The position numbers and the translations under genes are program-made. Source: Prillingera fragicola (lineage: Eukaryota; Basidiomycota; Tremellomycetes; Trichosporonales; Trichosporonaceae). Taken from it: a DNA stretch of 64,000 nucleotides. Shown here one piece after another: positions 33,756-46,500 of the stretch; the first letter of the stretch is position 1, and every line of letters begins with the position of its first letter. The notes beneath the pieces are model-generated. The model ran no database searches. It was not told where the DNA came from and saw only the letters and a list, made by a program, of their open reading frames with translations. The stretch lies in contig BEDY01000001.1 of assembly GCA_002335605.1 (NCBI GenBank), forward strand, positions 1,116,001 through 1,180,000, given 5' to 3'.

Positions 33756-36058
33756 ACGAACTTCTTGCCATTGAACGGCCATCGCAGCGGAACCGACTCT
33801 CCTCTAACGCACCATCTGTGACTGCACGCACCACCGGACAACCACACATCTCTGCTCCTTCAAACACCATGGGAGCACCATCGTCCAGCAACGGACATGC
33901 AGTGGGGTCGGCGGCCGCTGCAAGTAGTACTGATACTGGGCCGCACTCCATCCCTGAGACCATTCTTGATGGCATTCGTTCATACCGTCCCGCTGGCACA
34001 CTCATGTATGCCGACGACAAGGACTGGGTAGCCGAGAATGACGACGTGGTCATGGATGGCGATGGCGACGCGGGTGGCGAGGGCGTTCGAGTCCCTGCAC
34101 GGAAGCAGGCGTTTGGAAAGCGCATGCCTATCGACCGCGAAGAAATCGTGAGGCTGATTCTTCAAGGGCTGCAAGACATTGGCTACAAGTGAGCGGCTGA
34201 AGGGCCGAGCATGACGCTGACTCTGCAGCCAAGCGGCAGATGTGCTTGCAAAGGAATCGGGCTATACTTTGGCCTCGCCTGCGGCAGAGGACTTTCAAGC
34301 TGCCATTCTTGGAGGTCGCTGGTCAGAAGCTACGGCGCTCCTGCCCGATCTTGGCATATCTTCGACTCCGATGGACTTGGAGGCATCATCTTCTCGCAGC
34401 AGCATTGCATCTGGCAAAGTCAAGGCAACTGGTCACGAGAGTCCCTCAGACCACGCAAAGTTTCTCATTGCCGAGCAAAAGTATCTCGAGTACCTGGAGG
34501 CTGGCCACCAGAAGAAGGCACTGGGTGTCTTGCGGAGCGAACTTGCCGCAGCAGCGACCGACTCTGATGCGCTGCACGACTTGTCAGGGTACGTCTCATT
34601 AGTTGTGCAAATCTAACGCCAGTTACATGATGTGTCTTGATCGTGAGGATCTGTACGAACGTGCCAAGTGGGATGGCGCAGCAGGTATCTCGCGAAGGCA
34701 ACTTCTTGAGCGCTTGCAGGAACACATCTCGCCAAGCGTAATGGTTCCCTCGCGTCGTTTGGCGACGCTTTTGGATCAGGCGCGTCAGCACCAGCAGCAA
34801 TCATGTTTGTACCATGACGACAACGATCCCGTGTCGCTATACACCGACCACCAGTGCGCGAGTGGCTCCTTCCCTACAGTAACCACCCACATTTTGGCGG
34901 ACCACACGGATGAGGTGTGGCGAATTGAGTGGAGTCCAGCAGGTGACATGTTGGCATCTGCGAGCAAGGATAACACGGTTGTCATCTGGCAGCTCAAGGT
35001 AAGGGCCCAGTCACGGTGCGTGCTGACAACGAGACACCAGAGGAGAACGGCACTCGCCAATACAGCGTTGTGCCCTTACATCACCTCAAGGGTCACCGCA
35101 GCGCCGTCGACTCATTAGCCTGGTCACCGGATGGAGAGACTCTGATGACTGCCGCGGGAAAGCAGATCTACCTGTGGAACGTCAAGACGGGTGGACGCAG
35201 CAGCGTCCAGATAGATCACTCGCCATTCGGCGATACCATTGGCAACATACAGTGGATGCCTGATGGCACCCAGTTTGTGGTTTCGTCGTGGGTGAGCAAC
35301 GATGGACACATTGTATTCTACAACACCTCGGGGAGGATCGACCACAAGTGGACAATCAAGAACCTGCACATCAAAGACTTTGCCATCACGCCCGACGGCA
35401 CCCGCATTATCGCCGCGACAATGTGGGTGCGCCGCTCTTTGGTGCACAACAAGCACAGGCCATCCATATCATCACGACCCGCCGACGGCAGCGAGGACCA
35501 GTCCACAGACAGCGGATACGCCTCAATGGACCACGGCCTGGCGGTGATACGCATTGCCGAGAAGGCACAGATCATTGACTTTGCCAACATTCAGAGTTCT
35601 GATGTGACGAGCGTCAAGCTCTCGCACGATGGCAAGCGCATTCTCGTGAGCCGCGCACAGGACCAGCTTCAGCTATACGGCCTTGAACCCCACCTTCAAT
35701 TGCTACGCAAGTTTGTGGGACACGTCCAGGGCAAGTTCATCATCCGCTCGGGCTTTGGTGCGCCCAAGGACCGCTTCATCCTCAGTGGCAGTGAAGACGG
35801 CCACGTTTATGTGTGGCAGAGTAATGCCACCAACCCTATCGAGGTTCTCTCAGGCCACGAGGACACTGTCAATGCCGTTGCATGGAATCCCGTCCTGTCA
35901 CGCAAGCTCTTTGCGTCCTGCAGCGACGACGCAACAATGTGAGTGTTGCAATTCAGTGGAAGCAGAGCTAACAGTTCAGCCGCATCTGGCAGCCCCCAGT
36001 CGCCAATGACACAGGCGAAGAGACCTCTGCTGGCGAGGAGGAGGGTATGGAGTTGTAG
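33713..36058 (+). CDS. WDR26/Gid7 homologue (LisH-CTLH-WD40)
   Basis: Subunit of the GID/CTLH E3 ubiquitin ligase, which degrades gluconeogenic enzymes and other substrates. Exons 33713-34188, 34229-34588, 34623-34998, 35043-35938 and 35980-36058 give 728 residues. After a disordered Ser-rich N-terminus, a LisH-like helix pair reads EEIVRLILQGLQDIGYNQAA, followed by a CTLH segment (FQAAILGGRWSEATALL, then FLIAEQKYLEYLEAGHQKKAL). A WD40 propeller follows, with HTDEVWRIEWSPAGDMLASAS, GHRSAVDSLAWSPDGE and GHEDTVNAVAWNP. This order is the WDR26/Gid7 signature. The C-terminus is acidic. The exon 3/4 acceptor was placed at GAG 35043 to keep frame. Confidence 0.93.
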
Positions 36059-36329
36059 TGTCTTGTGTATGTATAGTGTTGTCATTGCAGCGACGTGAGA
36101 AGGTGCATCAGAGCGCATGCTTGCATGCAGCCGCTGCGTTTGCGACAATTCGTAGTGTTGCATGCAATTGGGCGGGTGAGCCGGTGTTTGCCACCCAACA
36201 GTGGTGTACGCAAATAAGAACCGGAAGCTAAATGTTGCAGCACCTCCAGAATTCAAGTCCACCTGCCAGACGTCCAGTTCTGAGCATCTGAAATTTGCCA
36301 GTGACACCAACATACACTAGCAAGCAATC

Positions 36330-38296
36330 ATGGGCAAAAAGGACAAGACGAGCAGCAAGCCCGACGCCTCTGGCAAGAAGCGCAAGCACGACAAGGTCGC
36401 TGCTGCCGCGCCGGCCGCCGCTGGATTCTCCCTGTTTGGCAAGTCGCAGGCTGACTCTGGATTGAACGACATCTTCGCCAAGGCTGTGAGTATTGTTGTG
36501 TGGAGGCGTAGGCTGGCTTGCTAATCAAATTAGGCGGCTCTTTCCCAGTCTTCGGCACCGGCTGCTGCGCCCACTGCTGCCGCTGTCGCTGCTGCTCCCG
36601 TCGCTGAGGAGGGCAAGCGCAAGAAGGCGCGCAAGTCGGTCGAGGCCGTCAAGGAGGCCGAGGTCGAGGTCGAGGAGATTGAGGTTGAGGAGAAGGAGGA
36701 GGAGTCTGAGACTGCCGAGGAGGAGGTTGACTCGGAGGAGAATGTTGAGGAGGAGAGCGAGGCTGAGGAAGACTCGGAGGACGACGCACCTGTCGACCTT
36801 ACTCACGAGTCGCTCAAGACCTCGTCAGAGCGAAAGCAGCGCGCCAACGTCGGCACGCAGAAGTACACTCCCTCCGATGAGACTTCGGTTGACCGTGACC
36901 GCCGTACTGCCTTCATTGGCAACGTTGCTCTTGAGGCCATCAAGTCCAAGGTGAGCTCATTCGCCCAGCGTGCCATTACTAACCACCAGTCCGTGCAGAG
37001 CCAGCTCCGCCAGCATTTGCTGAAGTTTGCGCCGTCGGCCAAGATCGAGTCTATCCGCTTCCGTTCGCTTGCATTCTCGACCCCCACTGCCGCCCTTCCC
37101 GGAGAGGTCGTCGGCGAGGCTGGCGCCAAGGACGCCAACCAGCGTGCTCAGCGTGAGAAGGAGCGTGCGGCCGCCTGGAGGGCCCAGCAGCTGGATGGCA
37201 AGAGCTCCGTTGGCGGTGCCGCCAACCGCCGTGGTGACGACGAGGTGGCCGACAAGTCCAAGAGCTTCCTGGACTCGAAGGGCAAGCGCAAGGTCGCATT
37301 CATTAAGCAGGACGTGAGTCTCCACGCCATCTTGAGCAATACTGATACTACTAGTTCCACTCGGATGCGTCGTCGTGCAACGCCTACGTCGTGTTCGCCC
37401 ACCCCCACCCTGACCGTCCTACAAACGTCGCCCCTATTCTGAACCCCTTTGAGGCTGTGGACAAGGTACTCGCTGCGAACGGAAGTGTGTTTATGGAGCG
37501 CACGCTCCGTGTTGACAGGTTGCGCCTTCCCTCAGCCGTCGCATTGGCAACGGCCACCAACGCGCTCAGCAAGCGTGACGCCTGGCTCCCCAGCGGCACC
37601 GACCCCAAGCAGAGCTTGTTCGTCGGCGGCCTCGACTATGCGGCCAAGGACGAGGACGTGCGTGCATTCTTCGAGTCACTGGTGGTCGCCGAGCGTGGCA
37701 AGCCTTACGAGAAGGGCTTTGAGCACTGGGTGACTTCGGTGCGTATTATCCGCGACAAGGACACGCAGCTCGGCAAGGGCTTTGGCTATGTTCACTTTGC
37801 GGACCGTGAGAGTGCCGACGAGATCATCTCGTTGCCTTCCAACAAGCTCAAGTTTGCCAAGAAGCCTCTGCGCGTGCAGCCGTCCAAGACTCTGCCCCCC
37901 AAGGCTGCCAACTCGCGTCTTGCCGCTGTTGCCTCTGGCTCCGGCTCTGCCCCTGGCCCCAAGGGTGCCGCTGGCACATCTGGATCGAAGCCCGCTGCCC
38001 CCAAGCGTGCTGCCCCCACTGGCCCGATCCCTCGAGGCAACCCCAAGCTCGGTGAGAAGATCAAGGACCTGTCCAAGGAGGAGCGCAAGGCTGTCAAGAG
38101 CACGGACGCGGACCGTCAGGCGAGGCGAATGGCCAAGAAGCAGCACAAGGTTGCCAACGCACACAAGGAGACTGGCGCTGTCAAGCTTGCTGCTACAAAG
38201 GCCGAGAAGGGACGGCGCGACAAGAAGGTCAAGGCAAAGGTTGGCCGTGTCAGGAGCTCGAACGCGCTCAAGAACATGAAGGGAAAGCGTGCATAG
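36330..38296 (+). CDS. NOP12: Nucleolar RNA-binding protein Nop12
   Basis: Pre-rRNA processing factor of the 60S pathway with two RNA-recognition motifs. Exons 36330-36485, 36534-36950, 36990-37313 and 37355-38296 give 612 residues. The N-terminus is Lys- and then Glu-rich. RRM1 starts at RTAFIGNVAL and is interrupted by a long charged insertion (DANQRAQREKERAAAWR...), then resumes with NAYVVFAHPH. RRM2 carries RNP2 (SLFVGGLDY) and RNP1 (KGFGYVHF). The C-terminus is basic, ending KNMKGKRA. Nop12 in yeast has the same insertion in its first RRM. The 271-bp gap to the WDR26 homologue carries the promoter. Confidence 0.92.
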
Positions 38297-39296
38297 AGAG
38301 AGAGAGCTTTTGTGTGTTTTGTTTTGTTTGGCCCGGGTACGTTGGAGCTTTAGACACTTGCATGTATCAGTCATGTTCGCACTGTGAAGGTTGCTCCATC
38401 AGCTCCACCTAGCTCCATGAAGGGCACGCGAGCAGAGGCGTAAGAGACGTCGATCTGTAATCCGCGAAGAGGTGAGCGAGGTGCACGGTGACGGCGATCT
38501 GCTCTCCGTGTAGGAGCAGCGACTCAGCGATTGGCACGAGTGGCAGCGTACAGCGTGGCACACGACCTGGCATTTCGATCAAACACGACACATGCTAAAA
38601 AGAGACTAAGAACTGTGGGCCTGGTGGTGTGAGTCCTAGGCGCAATCTCAAGCGTTAAAGCAAGGGTTGATCGGTGACCTCCAAGGCCCTCACGAGCTCA
38701 CGGTCACAGATGCTACCATGCCCAGTCAATGTGTACTACCAGATAAAGGTAACGGCCCGCGTGCCTCTGATGTCCAAGGACAACAGAAACCTGACTGGCA
38801 TGTTTACGCCTGGCATGTGTTTGTGTTGTTGATAGAGTTTTGTAGGCAGGCGCGTGTTTATCCACATCTACCGTGCCTTGTTAGGCTCCAACGGCTCTGC
38901 TGCGGGTTGTGTTTGCCTTTGCTTGGCCAGCTGGGGTGGAGGAGGATGACTTCTGGGACCCAGATGCTTGGGTGGTATGCGTGGCAGCGACATTGGGACG
39001 ACAGGCATGCCGCTCCCCGAAGCGCTGGGGCTGTACGGTTGTACTGGTGGTTGCACTGTGGTTGACCATCCGTTGCGAGGAAGCTTACAGGCATGGGAGC
39101 AGAGGAGTGACAGGGTGTTTTCTAGGAACCAACTCAGGGTCTGTCCATCCTTCCTGGGTTAGTTCTCTGATCTGCTCGTGCTGGCCATGATCAAATCCAT
39201 CGCTCTCTTTGTTCACTCCTACCACTTCCACCATCCCACATTCAACATTTGCAGCCACGCACAACCGGTGCAAGCTGGCCCATTCGCGCCGCGCCC
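38297..39296. other. Intergenic region, 1.0 kb
   Basis: 3' region of NOP12 (GA repeat at 38297) and the promoter of the septation-protein gene. No supported gene on either strand. Confidence 0.55.
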
Positions 39297-42200
39297 ATGC
39301 CTTCCGTTGCAATCATGAACGGCATTGGCACGTCAATGCCACAAACTAGCAAGATGTCCAAGGCCGCCTTCTTTCGCACGCGCTCTCCGCCAGTGGACGC
39401 CTCTGGCTCGACGTCTCGGACATCGCGGACCCCGCAACGGGTCCCCCTTGACATTTCCGTAGATACTCGAGGGCACTATGCTGCACGGGCAGGTCCAAGC
39501 AGCGCGGGCGGCTCGAGCACCTATTCTCGGGATCGAGACCCATACGGAACACCAATCTCGTCGACAAAAGTCGCGGGTGTCAGCAGCTCAGGTTCACAAC
39601 GCCGCGCGCCTCCGCACGGGGCTTCTCCTTTGTACGAAGACCTCAGCGACCCGTTTGCGGTGTCCAGTGGGTTTGGTTCACGCTCAAATCTGAATAATTA
39701 CGGATCGCCCACCGCAGCCGGCCCCAGTGGATACGCCCAGCTGGAAGAGGAGGAGGACGCCGACGACGATAGGAACAGTCCCTATCGCGGCGGAGGAGGC
39801 AACGACGACTCTTACACCTCTATCCCACGACCGTCTCGCAACCGTACTCGCTCGCGCAACAGGCGGCCAGCAGAGCCCCATATTGATGCGCGCGCGTTGG
39901 CGTCCCCGCCCCCTCACGAGCGAGCAAGACCGCCGACAGAAGATAGCCACGGTAGTGGACAAAGCCGGAGCGATAGCTCGGCTGGAATCTCGGGCTTTGG
40001 CATGAACGGCTCGAGCGCGCTCAGCAGCAGTACAAGCACTGTCGCAACAGGCTTTACCAACGTCACGACAGTGACGGCTCTCACTTCGCCAACGTCAAGC
40101 AACGACGAAATGCTCATGGCATTGTTAGCGGGTCAGGCGGCCGTCGATTGCGATTCTATGGCCATTGGAGGCTGGGAGCAGGTTGACCAGTGGAAGAAGG
40201 TGCGTCTAGTCCCCGCACGCAGGCTTTACTGACCATTCAGGAAATTATACTCCTGTCTAACCGCTTGGATACCTTGCAATCCAAACACCAGCGCGAGGTC
40301 AAGATTCTTCAGGCCGCCAAGACGTTGCAGAAGTTGAATCAGACTAATAAAAGGTATTGAATTGAAATTTAGGAACCGCGCTAACGCGGCCAGGATGTCG
40401 AAACAAACAATGGACAGTCTAGAGCAGTCTGAGCGGCGAGCTGAGGCCGCAGAAAAGGTGAGGAGCAAGCAGACGAAGCTGTAGCTGACGATCAGGAGGT
40501 CCTTATCTTGCGGGATCGCGAGGCAGCGCTGAGGCGGAGACTCATGGAGCACTGGGCCGGTGTCATGGCTTGGGAGGTGCGGCGCCTGGAACGCTCGGCC
40601 ACCGAGGCTGGGAAGCGACACGAGCTCGTCGCGACGCAGGCCGACGCGGCCCGGCAGCGCGAGCAGGAGCTCAACGAACGCATCATGGCCCTCGAGTCTG
40701 AGCGTCACGCTCACGGAGCCCAGCTGCGCGAGCTCGAGTCGAATGCTAGCTCGTCCCAGGAACTCGAGGCTGCTCGTGCGAGCGAGAGAGCCTTGTCATC
40801 ACAAGTTGCATCATTGCAAGCCGAACGTGATCAGCACGCGCAGGCCGTTACTAAGCTCGAGACAGAGCGCGATCGGCACGCGGCGCGGATTTCGGAACTC
40901 GAGGAAATGGTTCTCGAGCTTGGAAGACGCGAGCGAGCAATGGAGGACGATGCTCGCGAGCGAGGCGAGGTGCAGCAGCGCCACGAGGAAGAGCGCAGTC
41001 AATGGAAGCGCGAGCTTCAAGAGCTCACAGCTGAGAAGAGCAATTGGCTGTCGGAGCGGGATACGCACTCGCGCGCTATGGACACGCACGCGACGGACCG
41101 CGATGCCTGGACAAATGAACGCCAGCAGCTCATTGCCGAGCGCGACGATTTGCATGCGAGCCACGGACGTCTGCAGGAGCAGTTCATGAACCTGCAGACC
41201 GAGCAGATGGGTCGCTCCGGAACCTGGGCTACAGAGCGTGACCAGATCATGAGCGACCATGATAACCTGCGTACTCAGCTGGAGCAGGTCGCTGCGGAGC
41301 GCGACAAGGCATTTGCCGAACGGGATATGATGGCCGGGGAGCTCGATGACGTCGCAGCCGAGCGTGACCACCTGTCTGACCAGCATCGCCTTCTCACCAA
41401 CGAGCGCGACAACCTGCACGGCGAGCGCAACCAGCTGATTGCTGAGCGAACCGACTTGAACTCGGAGCGCAGCCGAATGGTCGAAGCCAGTGGCCGCATG
41501 TCCAGCCTCGATCGCGAGACGATCGACCACATTGCGCGCACTGTCGCGGGCATGCTCGGCCAGCGCGGCTCCATTGAAGAGTCGGAGCTCGTCCATGCCG
41601 TCGAGGACGCAAGGGCGCTGCTCGACCGCCGCAACCAGGAGGTTGCTGGTCTCAAGGACGAGATGGCCGAAGTCAACCAAGGCTTCGAGGAGCAAGTCCG
41701 CAAGCTCGGCGAGGACCGCGACTTGTGGAAGGCCAAGGCCGAGACACAGTTACGCAGCGCCGAGGCGTCTACGCAGTCGAGCCGCGCGATCCAGAACGAA
41801 ATGACCGACCTTGTGCGCAAGATCCGCGCTCAAAACGAGGAAATTGCCGAGCTCAAGGCCCGCAACGGTCAAGGAGCTGCGCCGACGAGCCGCGGCGTTG
41901 GCTTTGGCTCGTTCTCTGTGGGTACTGGTGACAAGGCCATGGGTGCAAAGGTCCAGGCTTTGGAAGCAGAACTTGCGCACAACTCGGAGCAGATGGCAGC
42001 GGCGTGGAGGATCATTCCTGCACCCAAAGCCCGTGCCGAGGCTGGTCTTAATAACCCGAATGTCGTGTCTCCAAACGCTGCTGTGGACTTTGCTGCACTC
42101 CAGATGGCATACTCGGGGCCAACTGGCGAAGGCTTCCCTGGCATCGACCAGCTTGTCACCCGTATTCGCGGACTTGTGGACGATGGGCGGCTCATGGTGG

Positions 42201-42736
42201 AGCGCATGGCCCGCATGGAGGTCGAAAAGGACCGCCACAAGGCCAACGCTGCCAAGGCCGCCAAGCTGGTTGAAGACAGCCAGGTGTCGCTTGCGACATA
42301 CAAGAAGCAAGTGGAAGACCTGCAAGACCGGTTGCGTAATTCGGCCACTTCCGAGCCAAACGCTCAGGACGCTGCCGAGCTTGATCATCTCCGCAGCGAG
42401 GTCGACCATCTGCGCGACGCGCTGGACCGAGCCCACCAGGAACACACCAACGTGACCAACGAGCTGCAAGAGGCTCGAGACCACGTTGACATGCTCTCAG
42501 CTCGTACCTTGAGTATGGCCGAGGACGCCGAGGAAGAGAAGCGCGCGATCCGCGCTGGCCTCAAGGACGAGCTTGAGGGTTTGCGCACGAAGCTTGCTTC
42601 AGAGCAGGATGACGCCGCCCGCGAGCGCAACGCCAGCCAGATGCAGCATCTGCAGCTGCTCGACGAGCTCAACAGCCTCCAGGCTGAGGTCGGGCAGTTG
42701 AGGCAGAAGCTGCGTGCTACTGGTGCAACGCGATAG
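39297..42736 (+). CDS. Uds1-domain septation-type coiled-coil protein
   Basis: Exons 39297-40199, 40241-40353, 40394-40457 and 40496-42736 give 1106 residues. The first 260 residues are Ser/Arg-rich and disordered. Residues about 268-395 form an 'Up-regulated During Septation' (Uds1) domain: MLMALLAGQAAVDCD, IGGWEQVDQWKKEIILLSNRL, REVKILQAAKTLQKLN, then ALRRRLMEHWAGVMAWEVRRLER. The rest, about 700 residues, is a nearly continuous coiled coil with AERDxLxxER-type repeats. Fungal Uds1 proteins are linked to septum and cell-end growth; a scaffold role at the bud neck or septum is inferred. The exact start is uncertain: MNGIG (39315) and MSK are alternative in-frame ATGs. Confidence 0.82.
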
Positions 42737-43470
42737 ATCAGATATCTGGCCTCTAAAATATAGATTTTGCACCAGGAGCCCGCTCCCGAGATCCTGGTGC
42801 ACGCAGCTACAGTTCTCTATTCGTGGACTTGTTGTTGACGCCCTGTAACATGTACTGCTTTTGTCACGAATGCATGCTCTTGAACGTGCTGCAACAAAGG
42901 TAGAGGCCGCTTAAAGATGAGGTGGAAAGAGGCACACGCCGAAATAGGCCCGCCGAGAGCCGACATTACACAAACAGGGTCCAACGTGCGCAAGGTTTGC
43001 CTATTCCGGCCATGCGTACTAACGTGATGACCGACATTTTAGATCTGCCTCGATTTTCCCGAATGCTGGAGCTGGTGCTCTCATGCCTCTAGCAAAAGCC
43101 ATATGCCATACCTCATCGCTAGCATAATATGCTCGCTTGCTCGCTTGGCCGAGCATCCAGTGTGTGGGGTTGCAGGGTCTTGGCTCCAAGTAACTTTACT
43201 CATGTCAGACACCAAGCAATGTTGGCTTGGACCCCGCGCCTCCACCTCGTCTGATGATGGCGCATGCCCTCATGATCGCCGTTTGCCTCCACCGATGATG
43301 TAGTGGCTTACTCGGAGGTCGGGCGCTACTTCCGCTCTCTCTTGTCTCGCCTGGCCTTGCTTCGCTGCCTGCTGCCTGCTGGCCGGCGGCAGTAGGTGAG
43401 GCTGCAAACCGACGCCATTTGGGCTCCACAGCTGGAGTGAGTGCGAAGCTAAGCATGAACACTACGTGCT

Positions 43471-43476
43471 CCCCAG
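43471..43476 (-). promoter_or_regulatory. Possible CreA/Mig1 carbon-repression site
   Basis: CCCCAG on the plus strand is CTGGGG on the minus strand, matching SYGGRG. It lies about 98 bp before the GH32 start codon. It is a short motif; relevance is plausible because invertase-type genes are usually glucose-repressed. Confidence 0.3.
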
Positions 43477-43502
43477 TCACCTGGCAAAATCCGACTGGGC
43501 AT

Positions 43503-43508
43503 TATAAA
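43503..43508 (+). promoter_or_regulatory. TATA box of the GH32 gene
   Basis: TATAAA 71 bp before the start codon, a normal spacing for a regulated fungal promoter. Few other genes here show such a clear TATA box. Confidence 0.6.
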
Positions 43509-43573
43509 CCCCACATGCCAAGCGGCGAAAGTTTCCCCTTGCCTATCATTTGCACCACTCAACAGATAGCAAC

Positions 43574-46500
43574 ATGAAGCTTCCCCTCGTTGTGTGGCTT
43601 CTGGCCTACACTGCGACCGCACAGGTTACCTTTACTGGCAACGGGAGGACCGTTGTCGTCAACCCCTCTGGAGGCAATGGTGGTGGTGGAGGCGACTCCG
43701 CTGCTCAAAACGCCCCTGGCGCCGTCACTTTTACCGGCAATGGCAAGACTGTCGTCGTCAACCCTACCGGCGCTGGCAACGCTCCTGTTAATAATTCGCC
43801 TGCTACTCCTGCCTCCAATGCCCCTGGCGCCATCACCTTTACGGGCGGCGGCAGGACTGTGGTTCTGAACCCGACTGGTGCTCCCAGCAACACTGCCGCT
43901 GCTCCTAGCCCTACTCAAGGCGGGGATGCCACGGCGGTCCCCAATGTCGCTGGCGCTATCACGTTTACTGGCAATGGAAAGACAATCATTGTTAACCCCA
44001 CCGACGGTTCTGGTGGCAGCGCTGCTGGCACCCCCGCTGCTAGCGGTGCGGCTGCTCCTAGCCCGACTCAAGGCGGGGACGCCACGGCGGCCCCCAACGT
44101 CGCTGGCGCTATCACGTTTACCGGCAATGGAAAGACGATCATTGTCAACCCCACCGACGGCTCTGGTGGTGGCGCTGCGAACATCGCTGCTGCCAGCGAC
44201 AGTGCTGGTGGCCAGTCTGCCAGCCCTACTGACGTCCCCGGCGGTATCACGTTCACCCGCGACGGCCAGACTGTTGTCCTCGTCCCCACCGGAGCGGCGG
44301 GCGGCGCGAGTGGCTCTGCAGCTAGCGACACCGGTGCCCAAGCCGCCAGTTCTACCTCTGCTGCTGGCGACACGGCAGGCCAAGCCGGAGCCACGGACGT
44401 GCCTAACGGAGTTACCTTTACTCGGGCCGACGGTCAGACTGTTGTCTTGGTGCCCACTGGAGCTTCGGGCGGCGCGGGTAGCGCGAGCGGCGCTTCTGCT
44501 ACCGACACTGCCGGCCAGGCTGGAGCAACCACCAATGTGCCGAACGGAGTTACCTTTACTCGGGCCGATGGTCAGACTGTTGTCTTGGTACCCACTGGAG
44601 CTTCGGGTGGCGCGGGTAGCGCTAGCGGCACTTCTGCGACCGACACCGCCGGCCAGGCTGGAGCAACCACCAATGTGCCGAACGGAGTTACCTTTACTCG
44701 AGCCGACGGTCAGACTGTTGTGCTTGTGCCTACTGGAGGTGCCAATGGATCCGCAGGTGGCGCCAATGGAACGGCAGGAGTGGCCTCCGCCTCCTCTGTC
44801 GAGGGCGGTGTGATGCCTGTCCCCACTGGTAATGAGTCCGGTAGCGAGCTTCCCAGCGGGGCGGGTCCCACCCAGACTGGCGGAGCCGGTGTCATCCCAG
44901 TGCCCACTGGCACTGATGTTCCGGCTGCCAATGGCACGGCCACGGCTGGCACTGGTGGTCAAGGAGGTGCTGGAGGTCAAGGTGGTGCCTCTGCCACTGG
45001 CCCTTTCAGCCAAGGTATCCCAACCGGCAAGGCGCTTATCAGCCAGGATGGTTACAAGGGTGCTATGCGTCCTCAAGTCCACTTCTCGCCGCCTGTTGTG
45101 AGTAATCGCTTTTAGATTGATTTTTGCTGACGGGTAGGGCTTTATGAATGACCCCAATGGTTTGTTCAAGCACAATGGAACGTGGCACATGTACTACCAA
45201 TGTATGTCACTGCACACTAATCAAGCTGACTATAGACAACCCCACGAACGACACTGCTGGCAACCAGCACTGGGGCCACGCAACCTCGCCCGACCTGTAC
45301 CACTGGACCAACAAGCCCATTGCGCTCTTCCCCCCCGCTGAGAACGTGGGAGTGTTCAGTGGATCTGCTGTGACGGACCCGGAGAACACGTCTGGCTTCT
45401 TCCCCGACACGAAAGACGGCGTGGTGGCAATCTACACTCTTCACTATCCCGAACCAAACCGCAAGGAGGTGCAAGCTATTGCTTACAGTACCGATGGCGG
45501 CTACACCTTTACCCCGTATGAGGGTAACCCTGTTATTGATGCCAATAGCCCGCAGTTCCGTGACCCCAAGGTCATCCGGTACGAGGACCACTGGGTCATG
45601 GCAGTTGCAGCCGCCCAAGAATTCCAGGTCGAGCTGTTCACGTCAACCAACCTTAAGAACTGGACCTGGGCGAGTAACTGGACTTGGGGCGGTGATGCAC
45701 CTCTTCAGTACGAGTGCCCCAACCTGGTCAAGGTTCCCGTCTATGACGCCTCCGGCAAGGACACTGGTTCCGACCAGTGGGTCATGGTGCTCAGCATGAA
45801 CCCTGGTGGGCCCAGTAACGGATCGTTTACCAAGTACTGGCCTGGCGACTTCAACGGCACGCACTTTGTGTCGTCGGCCGCCAACTCGCCCCGGGCGACG
45901 ATGGGCACTGGCCACGACGTCGACTTTGGCATGGACGACTATGCTGGCCAGTTCTTCTACGAAGGCGATGGACGCGCGAACGTCTTCCTCCCATGGGCGA
46001 GCAACTGGCTGTACACCAACACTGCCCCGACCGAGAACGGATGGCGCAACGCTATGGGTCTTCCCAAGGCTGTGTGGGTTACCGACGGCAAAATGGTGCA
46101 GAGCCCTTACGACATGTCACCCATCAAGAACCGCGAGGTAACTTGGCAGACGAGTAACAACGGCGATCTCAAGGTCAGCGCCGACTTCCCCGCCGGATCC
46201 AGCGCCGCCAACTCGACTCAATCCAAGCGCATGCGCTTGTACCGCGACATTGTCCACCAGGAGCGCCGCCCACGCGGTGAGAACGGCGACCCCAGCGCTG
46301 ACGCTGGTGGAATCTACCTGCAGGTCAATGTGAGCAACTTTGACGCCGGATCGCTGCCCGCCGACGCCTGTGTCAACGTCACTGCTACTTCACCTGGTGG
46401 TGACAAGCTGGCGTTTGGTTTCTTCCTCAAGGGCAAGGTCTGGATTGATCGCTCCGGCTGCAAGGGCTTCTCCGGAGCCGACGAGGCATTCAACACTGCG

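Larger units (their letters stand above)
42737..43573. other. Upstream region of the GH32 gene
   Basis: Intergenic. The right end carries a TATA box and a CCCCAG (CreA/Mig1-like) element before the secreted beta-fructosidase gene. No gene is supported. Confidence 0.55.

Noticed and set aside
43559..45190. 543-codon minus-strand frame across the GH32 repeats
   Set aside because: A shadow of the GC-rich repeat array; no start context, no motifs, and it ends inside the catalytic exon.
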